From Euryodendron excelsum (lineage: Eukaryota > Streptophyta > Magnoliopsida > Ericales > Pentaphylacaceae), in contig CM065379.1 in assembly GCA_033060915.1 (NCBI GenBank), forward strand, positions 37,513,318-37,577,317: a DNA stretch of 64,000 bases. Reading direction: 5' to 3'. This document shows, in pieces, positions 1 to 13,324 of the stretch. Position numbers and translations under genes: made by a program. The notes beneath the pieces were generated by a model. The model was not told the DNA's origin, did not search any database, and was given only the letters and a program-made list of their open reading frames with translations. Positions within the stretch are counted from its first letter, which is position 1, and each line of letters starts with the position of its first letter.

Positions 1-3000
1 ATACTACTTGTATAAGTGTAATGTGTGTATATATTTGAGTGGACTAAATAAAGTAAGAGAAAATGAGAACTTTATGGGTTTTAGTGTTCTCTTTAGTGGA
101 TGTTTTTGTTTAGCTTTTGTTTAGTAAATTTGCTCTTTTGGTCCAAAAAGTAGTTAGCCTCGCATTTCTCTCTCTCTCCTTTATGTGTTTGGTGGAAGAA
201 AGACTAGTGATGGGATAGTATTGGCTGTCAATAGTCATTCAATAAAATTATAGCATGCAGTATTTTATTACATTCTTAATTTAAATTTGTAAAAAAAATA
301 GAGAGAAATTTTAATAACAAAAATATATTGCCTGACAAAATTTGATAAAAATACTTATTGAGTAATTTATACTATTTAATTATTAGATTTTTTTTTAATT
401 TTTGGTAAATTGACTCATTACTTGAGTGTAATGCTTTGTTGTTTGTAGGACCATGAAATCCTTCGCGCACTTTATTTCTTGTGTGTGGAGGGAGATTAAA
501 TTACAAGGCTTTTAAGGTCCTTGTTTTTGAAGTCTCTCTTGGAAAAGCAATTTGTTCCTTTCATCAAAAGCCTCAATATTAGGGTTGAGGGCATGAAGTT
601 TTTTGGCTTTTGCTTTTTGTTTCCATTCTAATTAAACCTCATAATCTTTTGTTTTTAGCAGTCTCTCCGTGTGTAAAGCTAGGATTTTGAGAAGTTTTCT
701 TTTAAAACTCTTTTTTGAAAGACTAAAACTAGCTTTGAGAGTATGATAGGCTGTCTTCTTTAGCAGGCCTTTGTTTTCTTTTACTTTCTTCCTTCTTTTA
801 TATATACTCATGTTTTTTTTTTTTTTTTTTTATCCTTTTTAAACTGTGTGAACTGTGATGTCTGGATTCCCACTATTTGAGCAAAAGCAATTTTGCACAG
901 TTGTAGGCAGGCTTTTCTCTATACCTGTCTCTCACCTTCTCTCACAGTTGGGGAAGGAACTCGAAAAAGAAATAAGTCATCTTGGTTGATGGACAGGAAT
1001 ATATATATATATATATATTTATATATAATTTTTTTTATTATAAAAAACAACTTACGCTTACTTTAATTAATATCTTTATCTAATCTAGTTAAAGCAAATT
1101 ATCACTAAAATAAAAAATTCACGATAGATAAATTTCTCGCAATATGAACTCAAAAAAATTGTTAAAGTTTCGAATGCAAGATGTTTGTCAGATAATATTG
1201 TTTCTGTCTATCCACTTGTTGGACTTTGATTTGACTTCTTTTACGAATAAATATTATGTTATTACTAATTAGAATATGGAGAGATTGGTTCCCAAAGATG
1301 GGAGATAATTGGTCAAAATTTACTTACACCAAATGGCTATGATCCCACCTAAATAGCATATACAGATCTATATTTATATATATATATATATATAAATACA
1401 TCTGTTGGTCATGTTAGAAAGTTCCGGTCCCGCAGGAAGGCACACACTTCTTTCCCAGGTGATCATTCCCTGTTCTGAGATCTTGAAGAGAAGTGGACTC
1501 TTTTCTTTTTCTCTATCTACTGCCATCAGAATTGCAAGAGTAACAGATACTCTACACCACAATTGCCACCTTCCATTCACCTTCTCCAAAATCTAGAAAG
1601 ATCACTTTTATGGGTTTTTATTCTCTTGGCCTCTTAGAACAGCATTTTGACATCCCAAGTTTCATGTCCAAATGTGAACCGAACTATATTATTCTGATTC
1701 TCAACTGAGATGCCACCATATCAACAATTATTAAGTATTTGTGGGTAATCATAATGATTAATGAGAGAAAATGATAGAAAATATTTGTTTTCCCTTGGCA
1801 ACTAACATAATATATATATATATATATATTATGAAAGAGAGAATTTGAAATGTTGCCTCTTGGGACCACTTGTTTTGAGGTCATGCCCTTTTTCTGGTTT
1901 TGCAATTCGTTTGACTTCAATGATGCTATTTGATCATAAAAAAAATGCTACAATTACAGTATTTTCTCGTCGCATTTTTACCACTATTGAACACAAGCAA
2001 AAGTAGATTTTACGTGTGCTTATTAATTCATGTGCATCATCTTGTGTTTAGTCTTGATAAAATTGCAATAAAAACAAAATACGATAGGTTCTCCAGCATT
2101 ATTGTTCAATATTGGCTTCAAAATGGAGATGTCCTGTCATCTGATTTGTTCCTAAAAAATGAGGAGAGAATAATACAATGATTCTGATTGAATTACCAAT
2201 CGAACCAATGGTTTGTTTCAAGCATTGATTCTTACAAGAGTAGTTCCATGTTCTAAAAAGGAAATAGTTCTATATAACAATATTTCTAGTGAAATATGTG
2301 AATCATGTGATATGTAATATCGTCACTATGGAGTAAAAAAATGAAATCATTAACCCAAGAATCCTAATCCAGAAGCAAATCTGTCTCTCATTTTCCTTGT
2401 GGCCAATCGAGTGTGACGTTTATCTCCTATTTGCACATTACTGTTGATCATGTTGTAATCCGTTCTCTTTTTTTGGTTTATCATCAAAGAACCAGATTCC
2501 TTCAATGCAATCAATCCTTGTTTGCCAAGCCTCTTAATTCTTAAGAACTTTTCGTACTCATAAAAGTCAAGTCGTTAGGCCACTGAATACAACAAAAGGG
2601 ATCTATTACTTTGTGCACTTTTCAGCTCTCTCTCTCTCTCTCTCGTTTTCTTATGTTTTGGTAACTAATTTAATTCGAAACAAAGAAAACATAAGATTTA
2701 ATGAATTGCGAAACTTTTTGGAAAACTCTGACTATCATGAAAAATTAATGAGTCTCCTTGGAGGACCATGTGGCTTCCTTCTCTCGCAATATTCGTCACT
2801 CCTTTTAGGTGGGGTTTGGATACCCCACCTAATCGCAGAACTCAGAGAGATTATGAGAGGAGAAACAAGCCACGGGTTCTCGAGGGGACCAAATAACTTC
2901 TCCATTATCACCTAGCCTACAGCAGAGTAACACACATGAATGACTTAGCTTATTGCATGCCACGGGGTTCTCCGGGGAATATATGCTTGAATTTTTAGTT

Positions 3001-3313
3001 TTTAATGCATTGTGATTAGATGTATATCTACTATCAAAAAATTGAGATTGTATTTTGTTGGTATGATGGTTTATGGTGATGATATTATGGCAGTTAAAGA
3101 TAATATTACAGGATGGGTAGATGGTAATGCAGGATGGACTGAATAGAAGCATGGAATGAATATTATAGGATGAGTGATGGCCAAACTGAGCTTTAATTAG
3201 AGCAAGCATTTTATGGAAGCATTTTCACATGCCACCAAATGTCCATGCGCTGCCATTTTTTTCTAGCCACAAGAAGAATATATAGTGGGATTTCTACATA
3301 TCAATAAAACAAG
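1..3313. other. AT-rich non-coding region with microsatellites
   Basis: No gene was recognised on either strand. Short ORFs here are mostly low-complexity or unrecognised. Visible simple repeats are a T-run near 812-830, (AT)n near 990-1010, 1376-1394 and 1811-1830, and (CT)n near 2626-2645. A perfect 11-bp inverted repeat with a 6-nt spacer lies at 2805-2832 (arm TTAGGTGGGGT). The 1399-1600 stretch is less AT-rich but its translations match nothing I know. Confidence 0.6.
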
Positions 3314-3530
3314 TTTTTGTGGCATTTCTCGATGAAAGTGTAGGGTACTAATTGTGGCGATTCAAAGTGATACTCAAAAGAGCAAATAAGTGGCATTCGC
3401 TAATGCTGATATTGGCACGCTGTTTTGTGCTATTTCTAAATGAAAATGTAAGGTACTAATTGCACGATTCAAAGTGCCACTTAAAAGAGCAAATAAGTGG
3501 CATTCGTCAATGTCAATATTGGCACCACTA
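3314..3530. repeat. two-copy tandem repeat, ~108 bp period
   Basis: Two adjacent diverged copies start near 3314 and 3423. They share blocks such as GGTACTAATTG and GAGCAAATAAGTGGCATTCG. The surrounding sequence up to about 3700 keeps reusing words such as GTGGCATT and AAGTGTCA, which resembles the subterminal repeats of some DNA transposons. No transposase and no clear paired ends were found. Confidence 0.6.
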
Positions 3531-4118
3531 GCGAATGCTCTATTGATACTTGTCAACTCCATTGGAGACACAATTGAATGCCACTAAGAGGAGAAGCAAT
3601 GGCACTTTGAGGGGTACTAAAAGATGAGTCTAATGACATTTACAAACGTTAGAAAAATATTTAATTGCGACATTTAAAGTGTCATTGAAGAATCATATAA
3701 TAACTAATTTTAAATATTACATCCTCTTTAATGGCATTTTGGTGGGATTTCTGTACAAATTTTTTGAAAAATAATATCTTCCTTTTTGAGTGAAAACTTA
3801 GCTATTGTAGTGATTTCATAACTATTGTAGCCGATTGCAACTGGATTGCAGTGAGTTCTAATTTTACCCCATGCAGAAGAAACACAGTAACTCGCTTTAT
3901 GCGGATGGTGCACTTAGCTTTGTTGTCGGGGACAAGAGTTCTACCTCCTAACTTAGACCTATTAATTAAGCTTTAATTTGAAGATAAGACGTACTTCTCT
4001 AGTTTAATTAAGTTCTATTCTCTCTTTCAATTTTGTTAACCAACTTCACCTCTTCAACTTTGGCACCTATACCTAACGAGTGTTCATATATTCAGACATA
4101 AAAGAAAGATGGTAGAAC
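3531..4118. other. non-coding, no gene seen
   Basis: AT-rich sequence with no recognisable coding exon. A TTGTAGTG word near 3804-3811 could be one end of a CACTA element, since its reverse complement begins CACTACAA. The partner end was not found, so no element is called. Confidence 0.4.
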
Positions 4119-4508
4119 CCTAAGGGTAGCCCAGTGAATATAGGAATAGGCTATAAACTCAAGCATCGTAAATTCGAAACTGACAATCCGTTAAGATTAT
4201 GCAGTGAGAAATTTATCTTACGTGAATTCTCTTCTGGCGTGGATGGCCTACCTTTGATCAAACTAGAGAAGAAATTAGTTGAGGTGTCCGTAAGGGATAG
4301 CCTAGTGAATGTAGGAATGGGCTACAAACTCAAGCATCGTGAATTCGAAACTCAACAATCCTTTGAGGGTAAGCCGCGAGATATTTATCTCACGTAAATA
4401 CCTTTGTGTCGTGGATGGCCTACCTTTAATCAAACTGGGGAGGAGATTGGTTGAGGTGCCCGTAAGCTAGTTTAAAACCCTGACCGCATTAAAAAAAAAA
4501 AAAAAAAA
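4119..4508 (+). mobile_element. dimeric tRNA-derived SINE
   Basis: Two tandem monomers about 170 bp apart each carry a tRNA-like box A (TAGCCCAGTGA near 4126; TAGCCTAGTGA near 4298) and a box-B-like AATTCGAAAC/GAATTCGAAA (4171; 4341). Both monomers end in a TTGAGGTG(T/C)CCGTAAG tail. The second is followed by an 18-base poly(A) at 4491-4508. Internal pol III boxes plus a 3' poly(A) are the hallmarks of plant SINEs. Exact ends and target-site duplications could not be fixed. An 87-codon frame through it is not considered coding. Confidence 0.65.
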
Positions 4509-5463
4509 GGCAATAGTTTGTAGGACTCCTTATGTGCTTGTATATGTTGCATCAGAAATTAATTCATAGTGAGCAAACAAAGCTGCACTTGTTATAGCTT
4601 CGCTCTTAGATAATATTGTTCTTAACGTTGGTATAGTAACCTTTCTCTCTTATAAATGAAATAAATAAACTATTTTTTGCCTTCCAACTGCCCTTAATTA
4701 TCCCTTGTTATGGGAGACAAAGACTCCCAAATTGGCAGTTAGGAAGAAACAAAAGCCGAGCATGAATAATTAAGGTTGGTGGTGCGATAATGACGATGAT
4801 AGTGACAATCATGATGATAGATTAAAGCACAATGATAATCAGATTTACCTATTTGAATATTAGTGTTCGACATTAATCGGTTGATTCGCTACCTAACATT
4901 TTTTTCTTCTTTTCTTCTGTAAAAATTAGTACGTACCTACCTAAAAGAGATATCTGCCTAATGGCCAAGCAAAAATCAAAAAACATGCTCCACTAATTAG
5001 GGACTAGGTTGAATTGAAAATAAGTAAGAGATTGTTTGGAGCCACATGCCTAATTGGGCATGTCTAAGGAGTTGTTGAGTTAGAACAGAGTGGCCCCACT
5101 TAACAGTCCAGAAAGGTTTGACTACTTGTTACCTTAATTAACCTTTTCTTGATGTTTCAAACTTTGTTTTAAAAGTTTAACCATGACTATGAGGTGAAGA
5201 GCCAGACAAAAACGGTAAAATATATATATATATATATATGTTACTACTAAACGTCAGAGGAGATGATGATGTATGGTAGTAGTTAGGATAAGATATTCTT
5301 CCTACCATTTTTTATTCTTTTTTATCTTCTGCTCCCACAGTTTGCCATGAACATGGAGTGGAAGGTTTGTTTTGCGTCATCCTGCTCTGGCTCTAGCGGG
5401 ACGGAATATTGTTGAAACTCTGTTTCAACCTAGTGCCTTTTATGGTGGGAAAAGGGAAGCTAA
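4509..5463. other. non-coding, no gene seen
   Basis: AT-rich sequence without recognisable exons. It holds an (AT)n tract at about 5220-5239. Nothing else could be assigned. Confidence 0.5.
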
Positions 5464-5754
5464 GGCGATGTTTGTTTCGTGGGATAGGATAAGGGGATAA
5501 GATATCTCAGATCATTAAATTTTAAGATTATAAATTTATCAGAGGGTAATTGTGTAATTAAGTCTCCAATGCCAAATTTGCGGATTGCTCATCCTATCTA
5601 GGAGTGATTATTTAATTTAGTAGTGTATGTGAAATACAAAGCTTTGTCCAGACTACTTGTCCGACTCCGTTTTGTGTAACCAAACCCAAGATAAAGTTGG
5701 ACATAAGATTACAAGTCTAATCTTACAATCTTATTCTGCAATATAAACGCAGCC
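5464..5754. mobile_element. probable Tourist-like (PIF/Harbinger) MITE
   Basis: The 291-bp segment begins GGCGATGTTTGTTT and ends in a sequence whose reverse complement is GGCTGCGTTTAT, so the ends form imperfect inverted repeats of the GGCNNTGTTT type. It is flanked by TAA (5461-5463) and TAG (5755-5757), close to the 3-bp TWA duplication expected for this group. There is no coding capacity. Confidence 0.45.
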
Positions 5755-5909
5755 TAGAAATATCATTTCGAAATATATATCAATTTATATTTTGCTCCCT
5801 AAGTTATAGACAAGGAAAGTGAGGAAGTCAACACTGTTAAATCAAAAGCAACGAGACATTTCAAGCACCACCTCGTAAAGAACTCTCTCTCCAAGGTATA
5901 ATTAGGGGT

Positions 5910-7656
<1,747 letters not shown>

Positions 7657-8178
7657 GACTCAGTATCGAACCAATCATTCTACCGAACCTAATCAACCCA
7701 AATTAGTTTGCGTAGGTATGGGTCAGTTCCATGGTTGTGATTAGTTTGGTGTAGTTTGGATTGGTTTTACATCTATTGTACACTAGTCCCTTTATTCATT
7801 TACAATTACTTAAATGTAGTCTCTCAATCTTACAACCTTAATTTCTCAAAAAGTTAAAATAACAATATATAAAACAAATCAATAATAATTGAATACAAAA
7901 AAATAATTTAAAGACATATATAGTGTGACTCAGTATCAAACTGATCATTTTATGGAACCTAATCAACTTGAATCAGTTCGCGTAGGTATGGGTCAGTTCC
8001 ATGGTTGTGATTAGTTCGGTTTAGTTTGGGTCAGTTTTACATCTATCATACACTAGTTTATTTATTCATTTACAATTACTTAAATGTAGCTTCAATCTTA
8101 CAATCTTAATTTCTCGAAAAGTTAAAATAACAACATATAAAATAAATCAATAATAATTGAATACAAAAAAATATATAA
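7657..8178. repeat. 270-bp tandem duplication upstream of GST unit 1
   Basis: Two copies start at 7657 and 7927 with GACTCAGTATC(G/A)AA and run in parallel through TAGGTATGGGTCAGTTCCAT to a shared AATACAAAAAAATA end. A third, more diverged copy lies near 13325-13560, upstream of the second GST copy, where it marks the duplicated promoter block. The second copy is interrupted by the TRIM at 8179. Confidence 0.8.
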
Positions 8179-8880
8179 TGTGAGACTTGGGTGGCTGTAC
8201 GTGGGTAGAGATGAGATCCTGGCAAGTTACAGCAGTGGCAAGCTGACTCTAAGAATATGTGTTGCGATCCCACATCGCCTATGAAAGGAGAGAGGCAGTG
8301 CTATATATGTAAGCACTTGTATCTCCTTCATATAACTCATTCTAAAGCCGTGCGAGCCAAGGTCCAAAGCGGATAATGTTGTACCAAGTGAATTCTAGGT
8401 CATGACAAATTAGTATCAGAGCCAATTCCAGTCGGAAGTGTGCGGATCCAGACCAATGTGAGGACGCGTTGCCCATTAGGTGGTGGATTGTGAGACTCGG
8501 GTAGTTGTACTTGGACGGGGATGAGATCCTAGCAGGCTACGGCAATGACAGGTCGACTTCAAGGTTATGTGCTACGATCCCACATTGCTTGGGAAAGAAG
8601 AGGGGAAGTGTTATATATGTAGGCACTTGTATCTCCTTGGGGAAGTGCTATATATGTAAACACTTGTATCTCCTTGGTACAAAGCATTTTAAAGTCGGGG
8701 ACAAGAACCTGGCAGGCTGGCTCCAAGGATATTTGTTATGATCCCACATTACCTGAGGAAGGAGAGGGGAAGAACTATATATGTAGGCATTTGTATCTCT
8801 TTGGTACAACTCGTTTAAAGCCATGCAAGTTAAGGTCCAAAGTGGACAATATTGTACCATGTGAATCCTAGGTCGTGACA
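8179..8880 (+). mobile_element. TRIM retrotransposon with TSD TATAA
   Basis: A terminal-repeat retrotransposon in miniature. The left LTR (8179-8407) runs from TGTGAGACTTGGG to GGTCATGACA, and the right LTR (8489-8880) from TGTGAGACTCGGG to GGTCGTGACA. The short internal part begins with a primer-binding site related to initiator tRNA-Met (TAGTATCAGAGCC at 8411). TATAA flanks both sides (8174-8178 and 8881-8885). There is no coding capacity, so it would need proteins from another element. The right LTR is longer (392 vs 229 bp) because it holds an internal duplication. Confidence 0.88.
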
Positions 8881-8885
8881 TATAA

Positions 8886-9590
8886 AAAATATAAAATTGT
8901 GTAACATATAGTTTGGGTCAGGTTGGCTTTACAACATGCTAACCAAAAGCCTAAACCAAAATGATTAGTTTGATCATTTTAAGATTCAGAATTGAGTCAA
9001 ACCTCTGATAGACAAGCACCAAACCGACTCAAGAAGTATAGGTTAATTTTGTTGTCGATTTTTTCAACTCCCCTCAGATTACCCACTTATGAAATGACAA
9101 TTATTAAACAGGTAATGACATTGCAAACATTGACTTATCGAAGTGAATTAGTATTTGCTACTTTAGATTAGAGGCTTTATACTATTGCGCACAACTATCC
9201 AACAATCACCAGTCGATGGTGTGAACAACTCTGTTAGGGCTCATCATCAACTGGTGGATCCTAACTAAGTTGTCCACCATCGATGGACAACCGTGGCTAA
9301 TGATTTATTTCTCTTCAGATTATGATTAGTGACATATGGACACTTCATCTTTAAAAGAGGACTCCACAGAATTCACATGTTACCTTTACATGTCTACTAA
9401 CCACAAATTGAATGATTGACTTGTCACCCTCTCGCACATGATGAGGATGGCTTTGTTGAAAGACCACCACACTAAAATGATATAGACCACCCATAAAAAG
9501 GCAACAATCTGGTAGATGAAATTTCTATTCAATAATTCAACCAGAATAAATAATTGGATCAAAATAATTTTTTTTGGGAAATATGAAAAA
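8886..9590 (+). other. duplicated upstream region of GST unit 1
   Basis: Aligns by eye with 13606-14150 upstream of GST unit 2. Shared blocks include AACATGCTAAC, TATTAAACAGGTAATGA, TGACTTATCG and GCTATTCAATAATTCA (one base different in unit 1). It carries no gene of its own and ends at the TIR element. Confidence 0.7.
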
Positions 9591-10304
9591 GGGTTAATTA
9601 TACTTTGTACCCTCATATTTTATACCAAGTTTTATTTAAGAACCTTCATTTTTTCTTTTTCTTTGGTGCTTCAAAAAGAAAGAAACGGAAACAGAAATAG
9701 AAAGAAGAAAAACAAAACAAAACAGCACAGGGCTACACCCTTGCAAAAGAAGTGTCTATCATGTCTGCACTCAAAGCCTGGTAAACTTGATCTGGGGGAT
9801 CTTCTATAACCACCAAAAGCTCATCCTAGTTGTTCCCCAATCTGGCAAGAATGTTAGTACACTGATTTCTTTCTCCTAGGACTTGAGAGATCGTGCAATT
9901 AAGTTCTTATACTTCTAATTTGTTATAATGTTAACTTTCTGTTTGAAAAAATTGATAAAATAGATTTGCATGTGACAACTATCTCACCCTTTTTAAGGGA
10001 CAATTGTGTAAAATCTAACTCTTTTACAGCCCAAAGATTTATGCATATCGTATGTGAGCTAAATTGGGGGATTTACATGAACCCAAATTATATTATATAT
10101 CATAAAATTTATTACACTCACAATTTTAGTATGATTTTGAAGGAATTTGTGATAATTTTTTTTAATCTATTTTTAAGAGAAAATTAACAGAAGGTTGACA
10201 TTACAATAAATTAGAAGTATAAGGATTTTATCGTTATAAATAAAAATGAAGGTACTCAAATAGAATTTGGTGTAAAGTATAAAGGAGCAAAGTGTAACTA
10301 ATCC
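9591..10304. mobile_element. TIR transposon (~714 bp) with captured gene fragment
   Basis: The first ~63 bp (GGGTTAATTATACTTTG ...) and the reverse complement of the last ~63 bp (GGATTAGTTACACTTTG ...) align at roughly 80% by eye, giving long terminal inverted repeats as in Mutator-like elements. The paralogous site in unit 2 (about 14140-14160) lacks the element, which supports insertion. Flanks are A-rich and no exact 9-bp duplication could be read. The interior holds a reverse-strand RNase-H-like fragment, so it looks like a Pack-type non-autonomous element. Confidence 0.65.
9728..9900 (-). pseudogene. RNase H (RVT_3-like) C-terminal fragment
   Basis: Minus-strand translation gives about 57 codons resembling the C-terminal part of the RNase H-like domain of plant LINE polyproteins and related host proteins: GERNQCTNILARLGN, then after a TAG the DPPDQVYQALSADM stretch, ending FARV before another stop. 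In that family the (R/G)E(A/G)N.(C/A)(A)D.LA motif carries a catalytic Asp; here the corresponding position reads Asn (CTN). The fragment lacks the first part of the domain, contains a stop, and lies inside a TIR element. It could instead be a LINE tail that the TIR element inserted around. Confidence 0.6.
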
Positions 10305-10614
10305 TTAAAAAACTAAATAATGGTTTGTTAGAAATAGACATCTAGTTCTTGGTATCCAATCATAACATAAACACGGTGAGCAAAAATATAAAAATATATT
10401 GGTACATACTAACATGTGCTCTTAGGGTATATATTAAGCATGTATTGCTAGATTGTAAAAAGTGTCATTTTTTTAGAATTTTCAACATGCGCCCGTAAGA
10501 CCCAAATATAAATAATGACACCTTGCATTAATTATACCTTGGCGGTCCAACGAAAATAAAATAATTGCATAAAAAAACGCTACATAAAATTAGAATATGT
10601 TATCAACTGTGCCG

Positions 10615-10681
10615 ACTGATGCATGCCACCTTAGTGTGGCTACCCCATTAGTGAGACCATGCTGAGGTGGCATGCATCAGT
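10615..10681. repeat. 67-nt near-perfect hairpin
   Basis: Arms of 25 nt pair with three mismatches around a 17-nt loop; the outer 17 bases (ACTGATGCATGCCACCT) pair perfectly. It lies in the unit-1-specific insert and is probably part of a small transposon. Confidence 0.75.
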
Positions 10682-10773
10682 AGATGCCTAATCAGCAGGC
10701 GCGACTGATGTAAGCATTGCTCCATAAAAATATATGTACAAGTTGTTGTAGTCATCAATGATTCTTTAATAGG

Positions 10774-10951
10774 TAATGTTATACAAGTAGAAAATTCATA
10801 CATAATTTATCACTAGAATGATATAGTGGAATGTGAGCCATTTACTTTAAAACAAAATACCCATTATTATGATTCTAATTATAAAATTATCACTGTTACA
10901 TTATTTTGGTATAATTTTATGTACAAATTTTTCAAAAGAATAGTATTTTCC
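10774..10951. mobile_element. small MITE, copy 1
   Basis: An AT-rich ~178-bp segment with loosely complementary ends (TAATGTTATACAAGTAGAAA and the complement of AAAGAATAGTATTTTCC). A related segment is in the GST unit-2 intron (15701-15880), with matching ends and similar length. No coding capacity. Confidence 0.4.
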
Positions 10952-10993
10952 TTATGGAATAATAGATATTTTATTAGGTTTTGCATTTTATTT

Positions 10994-12555
10994 TTGGCTG
11001 GAGCAGATATGATGCTTCTGGGTGATTGCACTCTAAAGGTGCAATTACAATACCTTAATTTATCCTCTGTTAGCCTTAGTTTATGAGTTTATATACTTCT
11101 TTAATTAAATTTTAGTATTAATTAAGTTCATTTTGATTTGTATAGGTTTTAAGTTTAAATTGAAGGATTTCGGATACAATTTAGGCAAAGATTTTAAGAG
11201 GATGTTGTCAAAGTATAAGTTGTTAAAGCTATGGTATAATCCGCTAAAGTATGCAGAGCTGAAACTTTAGAAGATCATATCTCTCAAACCAAAAAAGCTA
11301 CCGGAGTCCATAATATATTGATTTTATGTAACTTTTCAAGAGGAGTTCAATTATGTTTGTTATAAGGGCTTTCAAACACATTTTAATACCATTCAAATTG
11401 TCGTCTAATGGTTTTGAGGCGTTTGAATTGTCCTCTAGGCGTTCGAACGCTACAGTTCATCGGTTCAAGAATTACGAAGATTTGTTTTGGCATTTGAAGT
11501 GTGTTAGAAAGGCGTTCGAATGCCCTTCAAACGTCTGACGATACTCTATTAATTTTTAGCCTATTTAAGACTGTTTTTGGCTGAAAATTGGGCTTTCTCT
11601 TACTTTTTTCTTAGTTTTTAGCTTAGATTTCTTGTATCTAGGAGTAGTGTAAAGATAGAAACTTTATTTTCTTGCATTTTTCTTAGCTTTCCTTCATTTT
11701 TCATATAACCAAATACTAGATTTACTTCAATGTAATGCAAGATCTTCATTTCTTCATATTTTCTTCCATAGAATCTAGTAGCTAATCTTCTACTTTAATG
11801 CAATTGTGAAGATTTACCAAGAAATTCAAGGTTTTCAATGCAGGTATCTAGAATTCAATGATTTATCCTATGACTTCTCTAAATTCATTTTAATTGGATT
11901 GTAAATCTATAGAAAACTTATATGCAGAATCACTATGAGTAATATTTATGTCCAATTCTCAAATTGGTATAGGAATTGCACAATTGATGGTTTGGTTTTA
12001 TGATTCTTTGAAATGAATACAAATTTATACTATATTAAATATGAATTTAAAGTTTTATGGTCAAAATCTTCCAAATAAAGGATCTTTGAGTTATACAATC
12101 CTCTATTGAATTTCTTGTAGGAATTGGTAGATTGAATAAATTGTATCCAAACCCTTTTTTAATTGCATCTTAATATAGACATTAATTATTTTGATTGATA
12201 GAATAGATTTAATCGCTTTGCTTTTAGTTGTTAATCAAAATCTCTCCAATCTCAAATATGTTTTTGGTTTTCCTTTACTTAGATTCAATTTGCTTAGTTG
12301 CTAGTTAATTGAGTAAGTTTAGTCTTTGCTAAGTATTGGAAGCCTATATTTGGCTTGGTTCTCGAGGAAATCGATTCCGGTACTCACCGAATTTTATAAT
12401 TCAATCGCAACACCCGTTCTCTCGTAGAAAAGCTCAAATTTACATAATTTTTTAGAGCGATTCACTGGGTACAAAAGAAAGAATGTTTGCTTGTAGAATT
12501 GTGTGGGCACTGAAACTAAAAGCCATCGGATATGAGTTCCTAGAAGAAGATCTCT
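10994..12555 (+). pseudogene. GSTU unit 1, exon 1 remnant split by a solo LTR
   Basis: A tau-class glutathione S-transferase exon 1 fragment. The first piece (10994-11022) matches the start of unit 2 (GAD.(M/K)LLG), but the start codon is TTG instead of ATG. The sequence is then broken by a 1442-bp solo LTR and resumes at 12465-12555 with TKERMFACRIVWALKLKAIG and YEFLEEDL. Unit 2 has Ser in the catalytic motif TKESMF; here AGC has become AGA (Arg), so the catalytic serine is lost. After LEEDL the homology stops abruptly and no exon 2 follows. This copy cannot make a GST. Confidence 0.85.
11023..12464 (+). mobile_element. solo LTR F (gypsy-like), TSD CTGGG
   Basis: 1442 bp starting TGATTGCACTC and ending GAGCGATTCA, with imperfect inverted termini. 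It is flanked by CTGGG at 11018-11022 and 12465-12469. Removing it with one CTGGG restores CTTCTGGGTACAAAAG exactly as in unit 2. It contains several palindromic GTTCGAACG motifs (about 11390-11530) and a GGTACTCACC stretch near its end, as in the related LTR G. There is no internal region, so it is a recombination product. Confidence 0.9.
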
Positions 12556-13324
12556 CTCCACTCAATCTTGTTCAAACTCTTCACATTCTCTCATTCTACT
12601 TCATTAATCTTACCTGTTTCTCGTCATCTCTCAAACTCTTTTCGCTTATCCCTTATTCATGGAGAAGATAAATCCTTACAAACTTTTAGTAATACATGTG
12701 ATTATTAATGTAAGTACATGTGATGAAAAAACATCGTGGCTTAGTTATATGGACTTGATAACATTTAATAGATTTAGAGAGGGTGAATAGGTATTGATCC
12801 AATTTTAATCCTTTGTAGTTAGATGCATTCCATGAACAAAAAATATACAATCATATCAAATACACAAATTTTAGTGAAAAAAACTTTTCAAGAAAAGTCA
12901 CAAGACCAGGTTTAGCTCCAACTAAACACTATATAGAGAACAAAATACAAGGATGCCTTACAATTCTTTCACGTTTGTTGAATCCATAACTAAAATAGAA
13001 TTCTGCATTCGTACCACACCAACCGAATCCACGATCACATTTTTGCAGCATTTGGAACCCCACCAAATCCTCTATGAAGCATGTGTGACTCGGAGCACCC
13101 ATAAGCCACTCTTCACTCCTTAATAGTGATGATCGAGATATGAAACTTCACAAAGTCGTCTTTTAAGCACTCATCTTCAGGGTCACGAAAGCTCACAAAC
13201 TCCCAAACACTTGGTTGGATATTCCTTGTAACTCACAGCTCTTGTGTGGCATTTAAAAACTGTTAATATTAATTTCTTTGTTTCTTTGAGTTCCTTCGGC
13301 ACTAAGTTTCTACTGTTTTGGACC
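12556..13324. other. non-coding; possible retroelement LTR fragment
   Basis: No exon was recognised. The stretch from about 12775 (GAGAGGGTGAATAGG) to 13230 has wording typical of plant LTR retrotransposon ends, but no partner or target duplication was found. Confidence 0.35.

Larger units (their letters stand above)
10305..10993 (+). other. decayed promoter/5' region of GST unit 1
   Basis: Aligns with the unit-2 promoter through CATCTAGTTCTTGGTATCCA and a TATA-like TATAAATAA at 10507, matching TATAAACT at 14401. It then carries about 450 bp absent from unit 2, including a 67-nt hairpin and a small MITE, before rejoining at ATTAGGTTTTGCATTTT. The unit-2 5' UTR (about 130 bp before the ATG) is missing here. 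Confidence 0.6.

Noticed and set aside
1374..1596. Overlapping 63- and 71-codon ORFs
   Set aside because: Neither translation matches a family I recognise and both run into (TA)n or non-coding DNA.
2805..2832. Rho-independent terminator
   Set aside because: The hairpin has no T-run and the DNA is a plant nuclear genome.
3531..3815. CACTA transposon
   Set aside because: Only one possible terminus and some repeated words; no partner end, no target duplication, no transposase.
4134..4397. 87-codon ORF
   Set aside because: Lies entirely within the SINE dimer.
10615..10681. microRNA precursor
   Set aside because: Stem is short, no known mature miRNA sequence was recognised, and the hairpin lies in a transposon-like insert.
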